DNA of 38,189 nucleotides from Blastococcus sp. TF02A-35. Lineage in GTDB: Bacteria; Actinomycetota; Actinomycetes; Mycobacteriales; Geodermatophilaceae. The DNA lies in contig NZ_SPQP01000036.1 in NCBI RefSeq assembly GCF_004571075.1, positions 1 through 38,189 on the forward strand. Direction: 5' to 3'. The translations under genes were made by a program, and so were the position numbers. The notes under the pieces were generated by a model, which was given only the letters and a program-made list of their open reading frames with translations, was not told where the DNA came from and did not search any database. Shown here piece after piece: positions 24,611 to 33,567 of the stretch. Position 1 is the first letter of the stretch. Each line of letters opens with the position of its first letter.

Positions 24611-25810
24611 ATGGGGGACGCCATGACTGCCCTGCCCCTGGTCTTCGACGCCCCCCGCCGCGGTATGCCGCCCCGCCACCTCGCCGACCTCACCCGCGAG
24701 GAGGCGCGCACGGCGGTGTCCGAGCTCGGCCAGCCCGCCTTCCGGGCCGACCAGCTGGCCCGGCACTTCTACCGCGGCGTGACCGACCCGGCGCAGATGA
24801 CCGACCTCCCCGCGGCGGTGCGCGAGACGCTCACCGAGGCGCTGCTGCCCGGGCTGCTCACCGTCGTGCGGCACCAGACCGCCGACGACGGGCGCACCCG
24901 CAAGACGCTGTGGCGGCTGCACGACGGTGCCCTGGTCGAGAGCGTGCTCATGCGCTACCCGGACCGCGCCACCGTCTGCATCTCCAGCCAGGCCGGCTGC
25001 GGCATGGCCTGCCCGTTCTGCGCCACCGGGCAGCAGGGGCTGACCCGGAACCTCTCGGCCGCCGAGATCATCGGCCAGGCGGTCGCGGCCTCGGCGGCGA
25101 TGGCCAACGGCGAGCTCGACGGCGGACCGGGCCGGCTGTCCAACGTCGTCTTCATGGGCATGGGGGAGCCGCTGGCCAACTACGCCCGCGTGCGCAAGAC
25201 GCTCGACGCGCTGCTGACGCCCGCGCCGCACGGCCTGGGCCTGTCCCAGCGCTCGGTCACCGTCTCGACCGTGGGCCTCGTGCCCGCGATCCGCAAGCTC
25301 ACCGAGGAGGGGCGCAACGTCACCCTCGCGGTCAGCCTGCACGCCCCGGACGACGAGCTGCGCGACACCCTCGTGCCGATCAACACCCGCTGGAAGGTCG
25401 GCGAGGTCGTGGAGGCCGCCGACGCGTACGCGCGGAGGACCGGCCGCCGCTACTCCATCGAGTACGCGCTCATCCGCGACGTCAACGACCAGCCCTTCCG
25501 CGCCGACCTCCTCGGCAAGCTCCTGGCGGGGCGGCTCGCGCACGTCAACCTCATCCCGCTCAACCCGACGCCGGGCAGCAAGTGGGACGCCAGCCCCCTG
25601 CCCGCGCAGCGCGAGTTCGTCGCCCGGCTGCGGGCGGCCGGGGTGCCGACGACGGTGCGCGACACCCGCGGCCAGGACATCGACGGCGCCTGCGGGCAGC
25701 TGGCCGCCGCCGACCAGGTCGAGGGCGTGCCGAGCGTCGCGATCGCCTCGCCGGCGGTCGAGCCGGTGGAGGCGCCGGTGCCGCTGGGGGCCGAGGCGGA
25801 CCAGGAGTGA
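24611..25810 (+). CDS. rlmN: 23S rRNA/tRNA adenine-C2 methyltransferase RlmN
   Basis: A 399-aa radical SAM enzyme. ATG 24611 has GGGGAG 8 bp upstream; ATG 24623 is the alternative. The [4Fe-4S] motif C-G-M-A-C-P-F-C has Cys130, 134 and 137, and Cys123 matches the conserved upstream Cys of RlmN. The second catalytic Cys lies in [23 protein letters not shown] and S-L-H-A-P-D-D are further signatures. It methylates C2 of A2503 in 23S rRNA and of A37 in some tRNAs. The C-terminal ~35 residues form an acidic/Pro tail. The next gene overlaps its stop. Confidence 0.96.
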   Translation: MGDAMTALPLVFDAPRRGMPPRHLADLTREEARTAVSELGQPAFRADQLARHFYRGVTDPAQMTDLPAAVRETLTEALLPGLLTVVRHQTADDGRTRKTLWRLHDGALVESVLMRYPDRATVCISSQAGCGMACPFCATGQQGLTRNLSAAEIIGQAVAASAAMANGELDGGPGRLSNVVFMGMGEPLANYARVRKTLDALLTPAPHGLGLSQRSVTVSTVGLVPAIRKLTEEGRNVTLAVSLHAPDDELRDTLVPINTRWKVGEVVEAADAYARRTGRRYSIEYALIRDVNDQPFRADLLGKLLAGRLAHVNLIPLNPTPGSKWDASPLPAQREFVARLRAAGVPTTVRDTRGQDIDGACGQLAAADQVEGVPSVAIASPAVEPVEAPVPLGAEADQE

Positions 25811-26532
25811 CCGCCGGCGCCCCGTCCCCCTCGACGGCAGAGGCGCACGAGCACAGCCACGCCGACGTCTCGGGCGGGTGGCTGCGGGCCGCCGTCTTCG
25901 GCGCGATGGACGGCCTGGTCACCAACACCGCGCTGGTCGCCGGCGTGGGCGGTGGCGGTGCGTCGTCCCGGGCGATCGTGCTCTCCGGTGTCGCCAGCCT
26001 GGTGGCCGGCGCCATCTCCATGTCGCTGGGCGAGTACACGTCGGTGAAGACGCAGAACGAGCAGCTCGACCTCGAGGTCGAGAAGGAGCGGCGCGAGCTG
26101 GCCCGCAACCCGGACGGCGAGCTCGCCGAGCTGACCGAGCTGCTCCGGTCCCAGGGTGTGGACGACCGGCTGGCCCGCAAGGTCGCCGTCCAGCTGTCCC
26201 GGGACCCGGAGACGGCGCTGCGGCTGCACGTGGTCGCCGAGCTGGGCCTCAACCCCGAGGACAAGCCGTCCCCACGGGTTGCGGCGGTCTCCTCGTTCCT
26301 GACCTTCGGCATCGGCGCGCTGGTGCCGCTGCTCCCCTTCCTGCTGGGCTCGACGCTCCTGTGGGTGGCGCTGCTCTGCGGCGGGGTGGGCCTGTTCGCG
26401 GCAGGGGCGATCTCGGCCCGCTTCACGCCCCGCGCGTGGTGGTTCGCCGGTCTGCGGCAGCTGCTGTTCGGGGCGGCCGCGGCCGGGATCACCTACCTGG
26501 TCGGCTCGGTGATCGGCGTCGCGGTCAGCTGA
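25807..26532 (+). CDS. VIT1/CCC1-family Fe2+/Mn2+ transporter
   Basis: A 241-aa membrane protein; GTG overlaps the rlmN stop. After a His-rich N-terminus (HEHSH) the VIT motifs follow: [30 protein letters not shown] Glu/Lys/Arg-rich cytoplasmic segment with E-V-E-K-E-R-R-E-L carries the metal-binding region. Three further membrane helices end at G-V-A-V-S. VIT proteins move ferrous iron or manganese across a membrane, usually out of the cytosol. It is convergent with the LCP gene, with an 8-bp overlap. Confidence 0.93.
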   Translation: MTAGAPSPSTAEAHEHSHADVSGGWLRAAVFGAMDGLVTNTALVAGVGGGGASSRAIVLSGVASLVAGAISMSLGEYTSVKTQNEQLDLEVEKERRELARNPDGELAELTELLRSQGVDDRLARKVAVQLSRDPETALRLHVVAELGLNPEDKPSPRVAAVSSFLTFGIGALVPLLPFLLGSTLLWVALLCGGVGLFAAGAISARFTPRAWWFAGLRQLLFGAAAAGITYLVGSVIGVAVS

Positions 26533-27502
26533 CCCGGCCGTCGCACGACATGCCCGCCGCCGCGAGCGCCTCGGCGGTCTCCTCGGACACCGGCCGGACG
26601 AGCCCGTCACCCCCGGTGAAGGCGGTGGGCAGCACCTGCACCTCGGGGACGCCGGAGCCCGCGAGGGCCGCCAGGTCGGCGAGGGACGTGCCCCCGTCCA
26701 CGGCGAGGGCGCCCGACCCCGCCCAGGCGAGGGCCTGCAGCCGCCACGGGCGGGCCGTGGCCTGCCCCGCCGCGTCGGCCAGCGCACGGACCACCGTGCC
26801 GGCGGTCGCCGCCCGGCCGTCGGGGTCGAGCGGGGCCGGCACCCAGGCCCCGTCGACCAGGTGCTCGGGGTGGCGTGACCGCACCAGGGCCAGGGCGGTC
26901 CGGCCGTCCACCCGCTGCCGCCCGGGAGCGCGCAGCTCCAGCCCGGCGGCGGGGTCCCGGACGGGCGCGGCGACGTCGACGTCGACGCCGCCCGCGGCGT
27001 CGACCGTGGCGGCGAAGCCGGCCAGGTCGACGGCGACGAGGTGGTCGGTCGCGATGCCGGCGGTGCACAGCGCGTCCACGGTCGCCTGCGGGCCGTCGAG
27101 CCAGGTGACGGCCAGCCGGGAGGGCAGCGCGCCCTCGGGCACCAGCAGGTCGCGCGGCACGGAGAACGCGTGGGTCCCCGCCGCCGACTCGTGGACCACC
27201 AGGACCACGTCGGCCCGGCTCCCGGGGACGTCGTCGACAGTCCCGAACTCCGCGGCCGGCGCCCCGGGCGGCAGTGCCGCCCGCGAGTCGGTGCCCACCA
27301 GCACCCAGGTCGTCCCCGCGCCGGCGGTCAGGGTCACGTCCAGCCGGTCCACCCGCGCCCGCAGCAGCGCGGCGTCGGCGCAGAGCAGGGCGACGACCAC
27401 GGCAGCGGCCAGCGCGAGGCGGACGCGCACGGGCCGGAGCCGGGAACGCCACGGACGCCGGCCGGGGAGCTCCCGACCGGCGTCCGTGGCGCGAGGTGCC
27501 AT
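26525..27502 (-). CDS. LytR-CpsA-Psr (LCP) family protein
   Basis: A 325-aa protein with a basic start and one membrane helix (about 28-45), then an outside domain. LCP landmarks: V-G-T-D-S-R, A-D-V-V-L-V-V-H, F-S-V-P-R-D-L-L-V, G-G-V-D-V-D-V-A-A-P-V-R-D, and V-D-G-R-T-A-L-A-L-V-R-S-R-H. The Arg/Asp residues that bind the pyrophosphate lipid are present. LCP enzymes attach secondary wall polymers to peptidoglycan. It lies 2 bp after the LAATG surface-protein gene, probably in one operon. The core is shorter than in many LCP proteins. Confidence 0.86.
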   Translation of the reverse strand: MAPRATDAGRELPGRRPWRSRLRPVRVRLALAAAVVVALLCADAALLRARVDRLDVTLTAGAGTTWVLVGTDSRAALPPGAPAAEFGTVDDVPGSRADVVLVVHESAAGTHAFSVPRDLLVPEGALPSRLAVTWLDGPQATVDALCTAGIATDHLVAVDLAGFAATVDAAGGVDVDVAAPVRDPAAGLELRAPGRQRVDGRTALALVRSRHPEHLVDGAWVPAPLDPDGRAATAGTVVRALADAAGQATARPWRLQALAWAGSGALAVDGGTSLADLAALAGSGVPEVQVLPTAFTGGDGLVRPVSEETAEALAAAGMSCDGRVS

Positions 27503-27504
27503 GC

Positions 27505-28386
27505 TCAGGCCTGCGCAGCCCCCGTCGGGCGACGGCGAGCGGCGTAGGTGGCGCCGGCGCCCACCAGGACCAGCGCGATGCCGCCGACGAGCGGGACGGT
27601 GACGTCGGCGCCGGTGGCCGCCAGCTCGGCCGCCGTGAGCTTCTGCGTCGAGATGGTGACCGGGTAGCTGACCACGGAGCCGTCGGCGCGGGTGACCTTC
27701 AGGGTGTGGTCACCGGCGGGGGTGCCGGCGGGCGCGACGAAGGTGGCGACGACGACGCCCTGGGCGTCGGCGGTGAAGGTGCCGATCGTGCGCGGGGTCG
27801 AGTGGAGGACGAGCTTCACCTTCTCGCCGGGGGTGTACCCGGTGAGGCGGAGCGTGCGGCGCTCGCCGACCTTCGCCGGTGCGTCGGGCGTGAGCGACTG
27901 GCCGGGCTCGGCGGTGACGACGACGGCGCCCTTGGCGTCCTTGGTCACGGTCGCGGCCTTGGGCGCTACCGGGGCCTGGGCCGGGGCGGTGACCGTGACG
28001 GACTGCGCGGCGTAGGTGAAGACGTCGTCCCCGTAGTAGGTGCCGCACATGGCCATGACCGGGTAGCTGCCGGCGGGCAGGCCGGCCGGGAGCTCGACGG
28101 CGATCGACCAGGTGCCGTAGGCGTCGGGCTCGGCGGAGCCCCCGTTGCCCATCTCCCCGAAGCTCACGCCGGCCGAGACCACGGTGGGGATGCCGGTGCC
28201 GGGGAGCGAACAACCGGTACCGCTGATGGTGACGGTCGTGGCAGGGCCGGTGACCACGGACGCGGGCGTGACGACGGGGGCGGCCGGCGCAGCCAGGGCG
28301 GCCGGGGCGAGCGCCACGCCCACGAGGGTCAGGCCGAGGGTCAGGCCGGACGCGGCGGCGACACGGGTGTAGGACGAGCGGGACAT
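27505..28386 (-). CDS. Sortase-anchored surface protein (LAATG)
   Basis: A 293-aa protein from ATG 28386, with CGGAG upstream. Residues 1-33 are a signal peptide. Two Ig-like beta-rich regions follow (about 36-135 and 155-248), joined by an Ala/Pro linker. The C-terminus has L-A-A-T-G (255-259), a hydrophobic helix and A-R-R-R: a complete sorting signal of the LAxTG kind used by class E sortases in high-GC actinobacteria. Two Cys (59, 114) may form a disulphide. The function is unknown, perhaps structural or adhesive. No sortase is in the window. It precedes the LCP gene. Confidence 0.85.
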   Translation of the reverse strand: MSRSSYTRVAAASGLTLGLTLVGVALAPAALAAPAAPVVTPASVVTGPATTVTISGTGCSLPGTGIPTVVSAGVSFGEMGNGGSAEPDAYGTWSIAVELPAGLPAGSYPVMAMCGTYYGDDVFTYAAQSVTVTAPAQAPVAPKAATVTKDAKGAVVVTAEPGQSLTPDAPAKVGERRTLRLTGYTPGEKVKLVLHSTPRTIGTFTADAQGVVVATFVAPAGTPAGDHTLKVTRADGSVVSYPVTISTQKLTAAELAATGADVTVPLVGGIALVLVGAGATYAARRRPTGAAQA

Positions 28387-28625
28387 CGGGACGCTCCGGA
28401 GATGAGGGACCGGCGGGGTACCGGATGAGCAATTTCTACCGATAGCGGACCGCTTTCGTGGCCGGTGCGCGGGCAGGTCGCCACAATAATCCCACGAATT
28501 GCAGGCGATATCAGCCAAGTCCGTCGCCTGGTGCTGGTCTGAGCTTGTGCATCCTGCTGAGCCGACGGCTCTCGGTGCCCGACCGGGGTGCCTCCATGCC
28601 CGGCACGAGCGGCCCGGAGGACGAC
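28387..28625. other. Upstream region of the surface-protein gene
   Basis: No gene seen. The stretch 28420-28515 is notably richer in A/T than its surroundings (for example GAGCAATTTCTACCGATAG and ACAATAATCCCACGAATT) and probably contains the promoter for the minus-strand surface-protein gene. I cannot fix the hexamers. Confidence 0.4.
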
Positions 28626-28661
28626 GGAGGGCCGGTCCCCCGTGCGGGGAACCGGCCCTCC
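28626..28661 (-). terminator. Terminator after the DUF2631 gene
   Basis: GGAGGGCCGGTCCCC (28626-28640) pairs with GGGGAACCGGCCCTCC (28646-28661), a 15-bp stem with one bulged A and a 5-base loop. It lies 20 bp downstream of the DUF2631 stop and separates that gene from the surface-protein operon. Confidence 0.82.
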
Positions 28662-28681
28662 GGCAGGTCGGCGTGCGCCGG

Positions 28682-29005
28682 TCAGCGGCGCCAGGCGGTC
28701 TTCTTGCGGCGGAGGTCCCAGATCAGGATGAGAGCCATCAGCCCCGCGATGGCGTAGAGCCAGAGGTCCTCCACCCGGCCCTCGTGGTTGCCGATCAGGT
28801 ACGACAGGATGATCAGCGTGGTGAGCCAGCCGCCGATCTGACCCCACTTGCCGGTCTCGCCGTGCCAGCCCCAGTCCGCCGGGCTCTCGTGCTCGACGGG
28901 GTGCGATCCGGCGCGGACGACTGCTTCCTCGCGCCCGGGCTGGTTCACCCGCGACGTGGCGGAGTTGTCGAGCGCGACGCGGCTGTGCTGGGTTCCCTCG
29001 GTCAC
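28682..29005 (-). CDS. DUF2631 membrane protein
   Basis: A 107-aa protein from GTG 29005. The DUF2631 core reads [35 protein letters not shown] and R-R-K-K-T-A-W-R-R, with two short membrane helices. Small actinobacterial protein of unknown function, typically found beside dxr, as here (divergent, 76 bp apart). Confidence 0.88.
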   Translation of the reverse strand: MTEGTQHSRVALDNSATSRVNQPGREEAVVRAGSHPVEHESPADWGWHGETGKWGQIGGWLTTLIILSYLIGNHEGRVEDLWLYAIAGLMALILIWDLRRKKTAWRR

Positions 29006-29081
29006 GGGGACATTCTGGCAGGAGCCGGGCCGGGACACCCTCCGAGGTGGGTGCGACCGGCGGGTCGGGGAGGATGCGGGC

Positions 29082-30278
29082 GTGAGCGAACCGCGTGAGG
29101 TCACCCTGCTCGGCTCCACCGGGTCCATCGGCACGCAGGCGGTCGCGGTCGCCCGGCAGAACCCCGACCGCGTGCGCATCACCGGCCTGGCCGCCGGTGG
29201 CGGCGACGTCGCGACGCTCGCGGAGCAGGCCCTGTCGCTGGGCGTGCGCACCGTCGCCGTCGCGAAGGCCACCGCTGCCCAGGACCTGCAGCTGGCCTTC
29301 TACGCCGCCGCCTCCCAGCGCGGCTGGAACAAGGGCGAGTACGCGCTGCCGGAGATCCTGGCCGGCCCGCGGGCGGCCGAGGAGCTCGCCGCCCGGCCCG
29401 CCGACGTCGTCCTCAACGGGATCACCGGCTCCATCGGCCTGGGTCCCACGCTGTCCGCGCTCAGGGCCGGCCGCACCGTCGCGCTGGCCAACAAGGAGTC
29501 CCTGGTCGCGGGCGGCGACCTCGTGCGGGCCGCGGCCGCGCCCGGGCAGCTCGTCCCGGTCGACTCCGAGCACTCGGCGATCGCCCAGTGCCTGCGCGGC
29601 GGCGCCCGGCACGAGGTCTCGCGGCTGGTGCTGACCGCCAGCGGTGGCCCGTTCCGCGGGCGCACCCGGGCAGAGCTCGCCGACGTCACCCTCGAGCAGG
29701 CGCTGGCGCACCCGACCTGGGCCATGGGGCCGGTCGTCACCATCAACTCCGCGACCCTGGTCAACAAGGGCCTCGAGCTGATCGAGGCTCACCTGCTCTT
29801 CGGCGTCCCGTTCGCCGACATCGACGTCGTCGTCCACCCGCAGTCGATCGTGCACTCGATGGTCACCTTCGCCGACGGCGCCACCATCGCCCAGGCCAGC
29901 CCGCCGGACATGCGGCTGCCCATCGCCCTCGCCCTGGCCTGGCCGGACCGGCTCCCGCACGTGCAGCCGGCGCTGGACTGGTCGACGGCGAGCACCTGGG
30001 AGTTCCTGCCGCTGGACCCCGACGCCTTTCCCGCCGTCGGGCTGGCCCGCTCGGCCGGCGAGGCGGGCGGTGTCGTGCCCGCGATGTACAACGCCGCGAA
30101 CGAGGAGGCCGTCGCGGCGTTCGTGGCGGGTCGCCTGTCGTTCACAGGGATCGTGGACCTCGTCGCGCGTACCCTCGACGCCGCGCCGGACCTCGGCGCC
30201 CCCTCCGGCGTCGACGACGTCCTGGCGGCGGAGAAGTGGGCCCGGGAGCACGCCCGGGGTGTCATCGCAGGAGGCTGA
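29082..30278 (+). CDS. dxr: 1-deoxy-D-xylulose-5-phosphate reductoisomerase
   Basis: A 398-aa protein from GTG 29082. The NADPH-binding loop is [22 protein letters not shown] follows. The metal/substrate region has [22 protein letters not shown] and [22 protein letters not shown]. Dxr converts DXP to MEP, the first committed step of the MEP isoprenoid pathway. ispG, a later enzyme of the same pathway, lies 3.3 kb downstream, with rseP between, the standard actinobacterial order. Confidence 0.98.
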   Translation: MSEPREVTLLGSTGSIGTQAVAVARQNPDRVRITGLAAGGGDVATLAEQALSLGVRTVAVAKATAAQDLQLAFYAAASQRGWNKGEYALPEILAGPRAAEELAARPADVVLNGITGSIGLGPTLSALRAGRTVALANKESLVAGGDLVRAAAAPGQLVPVDSEHSAIAQCLRGGARHEVSRLVLTASGGPFRGRTRAELADVTLEQALAHPTWAMGPVVTINSATLVNKGLELIEAHLLFGVPFADIDVVVHPQSIVHSMVTFADGATIAQASPPDMRLPIALALAWPDRLPHVQPALDWSTASTWEFLPLDPDAFPAVGLARSAGEAGGVVPAMYNAANEEAVAAFVAGRLSFTGIVDLVARTLDAAPDLGAPSGVDDVLAAEKWAREHARGVIAGG

Positions 30279-30280
30279 AG

Positions 30281-31651
30281 CTGAGCGGGATCCTGCTGAC
30301 GGTCCTCGGGATCGTCCTGTTCGCGCTCGGCCTGATGTTCTCCATCGCCTTCCACGAGGCCGGCCACTTCTGGTGGGCGCGGAAGTTCGGCATGCGCGTC
30401 CCGCAGTTCATGGTCGGCTTCGGGCCGACCATCTTCTCCAGGCGCCGCGGCGAGACCGAGTACGGCATCAAGGCCGTGCCGCTGGGCGGCTACATCCGCA
30501 TCGTCGGCATGATCCCGCCGGCAGAGGAGAACGAGAGCAAGCGGGCCACCCGCATGCGCAGCTTCATCGCCGAGGTCCGCGGCCAGGCCCTCGACGACGT
30601 CCTGCCCAGCGACCGCGACCGCGTCTTCTACAAGAAGCCCTGGTGGCAGCGGGTCATCGTGATGTTCGCCGGCCCCTTCCACAACCTCGTGCTGGCCGTC
30701 GTCTTCTTCACGATCTTTCTCACCGCCTTCGGGCTGCCCGAGATCACCACCACCGTCTCCCGCGTCAACGACTGCGTCCTGCCCGCCGGCGCGGCCACCG
30801 CCAACGCGAAGGACCCCTGCTCGATCCCGATCACGCCGCAGGGCCAGCGCTGCGAGGAGGGCGCCGTCGACTGCGCGCTGCCCGTCCGGAGCCCGGCCGC
30901 ACAGGCGGGGCTGCGCGCCGGCGACACCATCCTGGCCATCGACGGCGACCCGGTGTCCCAGGAGCCGACCACCGGCTGGGACGAGGTCCAGGACGCCATC
31001 CGGGTGAGCGCGGGGGAGCCGCTGGTGCTCACCGTCGAGCGCGACGGGCAGGAGCGGGAGCTGACGGTCACGCCCACCGAGAACCTCGCCTACCTCGACC
31101 CCGAGGACAGCGAGAAGACCGGTGTGGTCGGCTTCGTCGGGATCAGCCCCGCCGACCGGCAGGTGCCCCGGACGTTCGGCGAGGTGCCCGGCGAGCTGGG
31201 GTCGATCGTGGTCACCTCGGTGCAGCGGCTCGCCGAGATCCCCGAGCGCATCCCGCAGCTGTTCCGGGCCACCTTCCTGGGCGAGGAGCGCGACCCGATG
31301 GGCCCGATCGGGGTGGTCGGGGTCAGCCGGATCTCGGGGGACGTCTTCGCCTACGAGCAGTTCTCCGCCGGGGAGAAGATCGGCTACTTCATCTCCCTGC
31401 TGGCGGGGATGAACATGGTGCTGTTCCTGTTCAACCTGCTGCCGATCTACCCGCTCGACGGCGGGCACGTGGCCGGCGCGCTCTACGAGAAGGCCCGCTC
31501 CACCGTCGCCCGGCTGCGCGGCCGGCCGGACCCCGGGCCGTTCGACATCGCCCGCCTGATGCCGGTGGCCTACGCCGTCGCCGGCCTCTTCCTCACCCTG
31601 TCGCTGCTGCTGCTCGTCGCCGACGTCGTCAACCCGGTCCGCTTCGGCTGA
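30281..31651 (+). CDS. rseP: RseP-type M50 intramembrane metalloprotease (CTG start suspected)
   Basis: About 456 aa. The zinc motif H-E-A-G-H is at about 25-29 within the first membrane helix. G-I-K-A-V-P-L-G-G-Y and F-A-G-P-F-H-N-L follow, then a PDZ domain around A-A-Q-A-G-L-R-A-G-D-T-I-L-A-I-D-G, and the second active-site motif N-L-L-P-I-Y-P-L-D-G-G-H near the C-terminus. Such site-2 proteases cut anti-sigma factors or small membrane proteins. No ATG/GTG/TTG precedes the helix in frame. The first is ATG 30335, which would remove most of helix 1. AGGAGG at 30269-30274 points to CTG 30281. The last 82 bp overlap the convergent EamA gene. Confidence 0.93.
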   Translation: MSGILLTVLGIVLFALGLMFSIAFHEAGHFWWARKFGMRVPQFMVGFGPTIFSRRRGETEYGIKAVPLGGYIRIVGMIPPAEENESKRATRMRSFIAEVRGQALDDVLPSDRDRVFYKKPWWQRVIVMFAGPFHNLVLAVVFFTIFLTAFGLPEITTTVSRVNDCVLPAGAATANAKDPCSIPITPQGQRCEEGAVDCALPVRSPAAQAGLRAGDTILAIDGDPVSQEPTTGWDEVQDAIRVSAGEPLVLTVERDGQERELTVTPTENLAYLDPEDSEKTGVVGFVGISPADRQVPRTFGEVPGELGSIVVTSVQRLAEIPERIPQLFRATFLGEERDPMGPIGVVGVSRISGDVFAYEQFSAGEKIGYFISLLAGMNMVLFLFNLLPIYPLDGGHVAGALYEKARSTVARLRGRPDPGPFDIARLMPVAYAVAGLFLTLSLLLLVADVVNPVRFG

Positions 31652-32511
31652 CCCGGCCGCGAGCCGAACAGCACGCCGGCCACCACGAGGGCACCCGCCG
31701 TCAGCTCCACCGCGTCGAGGACCTCCCCGAAGGCCAGCCACGAGGCGAGGACCCCCACCACCGGCACGAGCATCGAGAACGGCGCCACCACGTTCGAGGG
31801 GTGCCGAGACAGCAGCGAGTTCCAGAGCCCGTACCCGACGAGCGTGGCGACGACGACCACGTAGAGCAGCCCGAGGACCGCCGGCAGCGCCTCGGCGGTG
31901 AGGGAGTCGGCGAGCGACCGGCCGATGCGCTCGGGGCCTTCGACGAGCAGGGCCAGTGCCAGCATCGGCAGGGGTGGCACGGCCGCCGTCCAGAGCGTGA
32001 GGTGCAGGCCGTTGGGAGCCTTGGCCTGCCGGCTGCAGACGTTGCCGAAGGCCCAGCCGAGCGCTCCGCAGAGAGTGAGGACCACGGGCAGCCACGCCGC
32101 AGCCTGGGAGCGGTGGACGGCGATGACGGCCAACCCCGCGACGGCCAGGACGACGCCGGTGAGCTGCCGTCCCGAGAGCTTCTCGCGCAGCCAGACGCCG
32201 CCGAGCAGGACGGTGAACGGTGCCGAGGCCTGGAGCACGAGCGAGGCGAGGCCGCTGGGCATCCCAACGGCCATCCCCAGGTAGAGGAAGGCGAACTGCA
32301 GGATGCCGATGCCCAGGCCGACGCCGATGAGCCAGCGCAGCGGCACCGGCGGGCGGGGCACGAGGAGCAGTGCGGGCAGTGCTACGAGGGCGAACCGCAG
32401 CGCGACCATGAACAGCGGCGGGAAGTGCTCGAGAGCCAGCGCCGTGGCGGGGAAGTTGACTCCCCAGCAGACGGCGACGAGGCAGGCGAGCAGGCGGTCG
32501 CGCAGCGGCAT
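31570..32511 (-). CDS. EamA/DMT-family transporter
   Basis: A 313-aa membrane protein from ATG 32511 with ten predicted helices in two EamA repeats. It begins A-C-L-V-A-V-C-W-G-V-N-F-P-A-T and has L-Q-A-S-A-P-F-T-V-L-L-G and N-V-V-A-P-F-S-M-L-V-P-V-V-G at the equivalent place in the second half. The family exports amino acids or metabolites; the substrate is unknown. It is divergent from a LysR regulator over 72 bp, suggesting control by it. The last ~27 codons, a Ser/Thr/Arg tail, are antisense to the end of rseP. Confidence 0.9.
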   Translation of the reverse strand: MPLRDRLLACLVAVCWGVNFPATALALEHFPPLFMVALRFALVALPALLLVPRPPVPLRWLIGVGLGIGILQFAFLYLGMAVGMPSGLASLVLQASAPFTVLLGGVWLREKLSGRQLTGVVLAVAGLAVIAVHRSQAAAWLPVVLTLCGALGWAFGNVCSRQAKAPNGLHLTLWTAAVPPLPMLALALLVEGPERIGRSLADSLTAEALPAVLGLLYVVVVATLVGYGLWNSLLSRHPSNVVAPFSMLVPVVGVLASWLAFGEVLDAVELTAGALVVAGVLFGSRPGQPKRTGLTTSATSSSSDRVRKRPATA

Positions 32512-32583
32512 CCGTCGACCCTCGTGCCCGACTCCGATGAAGCACAAGCGCGTTCTGACGTACTGACCTTGTGGCGTCTCTTC

Positions 32584-33519
32584 ATGATCGACGACGGGCA
32601 TGACCTGTGGCGGCGGGTGGACGTCGCCCACCTGGCCGTCCTCCGCGAACTGGCCGAGCGAGGCTCGGTGACCGCGGTGGCGCGCGCCACGTCGCTGTCA
32701 CCCTCGGCGGTCTCCCAGCAGATCAAGGTGCTGCAGCGGCGGCTCGGCGTCGTGCTGGTCCAGCGGGCCGGCCGCGGGGTGCGGCTGACCGACGCGGGCC
32801 GGGCGCTGGCCGGCATCGCGGCGACCGTCTCCACCGCGCTCGCCACCGCGGAGGCCGACTGGCAGCGCTACCGCGGCGGGGTCGGCGGAACCGTCCGGCT
32901 GGCCACGTTCCACTCGGCCGGCGAGCTGCTCGTCCCTGGTCTCCTCGAGCGCATGGCCGAGCACCCCGACGTCCACCTCGAGACCTTCGACGAGGACGTC
33001 CTGCAGGACGAGTTCGCGGGCCTCACCGCCGACTACGACGTCGTCGTCGCCCACCGCTCCGACGACGTCGTGCCGCCACCGCGCCCGGGTGTCGAGGTCC
33101 GCCTGCTGCTCCGCGAGCCGCTCGACGTCGCGTTGCCGCTGGACCACCCGCTCGCCGGCCGGGACCGCGTCACCCCGGCCGACGTGATCGACGAGGACTG
33201 GATCGTCCCGCCGGCCGAGTTCCCCATCGACCGGGTGCTGACCGCACTCGCGGCCTCGGCGCGCGCGCCGGTGCGCATCGTGCGCCGGACGACCCACCTG
33301 CCCCTGACCGAGAAGCTGGTCGCCCGGGGGCACGGCATCGCGCTGCTGCCGCGCCACACGACCCTGGAGCGAGCGGAAGGGCGGCTGGCGCTGGTGCCGC
33401 TGGCCGACCTGCGGGCGGGCCGGGTGGTCGAGGCGCTGATGCGCCCCGACCGGGCCGCTCGCCGGTCGGTGCAGGTGGTCGTCGACGCCCTGGTCGCCGA
33501 GGCCGCCTCCTTCGCCTGA
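32584..33519 (+). CDS. LysR-family transcriptional regulator
   Basis: A 311-aa protein from ATG 32584. The N-terminal winged HTH has H-L-A-V-L-R-E-L-A-E-R-G-S-V-T-A-V-A, L-S-P-S-A-V-S-Q-Q-I-K-V-L-Q-R-R-L-G and R-G-V-R-L-T-D-A-G-R. A periplasmic-binding-protein-like effector domain follows (about 95-305), with V-R-L-A-T-F-H-S-A. It is divergent from the EamA exporter, the classic arrangement for a LysR activator and its target. CTGAC occurs twice in the 72-bp gap, 8 bp apart (32555 and 32563), a possible half-site. The effector is unknown. Confidence 0.92.
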   Translation: MIDDGHDLWRRVDVAHLAVLRELAERGSVTAVARATSLSPSAVSQQIKVLQRRLGVVLVQRAGRGVRLTDAGRALAGIAATVSTALATAEADWQRYRGGVGGTVRLATFHSAGELLVPGLLERMAEHPDVHLETFDEDVLQDEFAGLTADYDVVVAHRSDDVVPPPRPGVEVRLLLREPLDVALPLDHPLAGRDRVTPADVIDEDWIVPPAEFPIDRVLTALAASARAPVRIVRRTTHLPLTEKLVARGHGIALLPRHTTLERAEGRLALVPLADLRAGRVVEALMRPDRAARRSVQVVVDALVAEAASFA

Positions 33520-33567
33520 GATCACGCGCACACCTCGTGCGTGGCGGGCCGGTGGATACTGGGCGGC

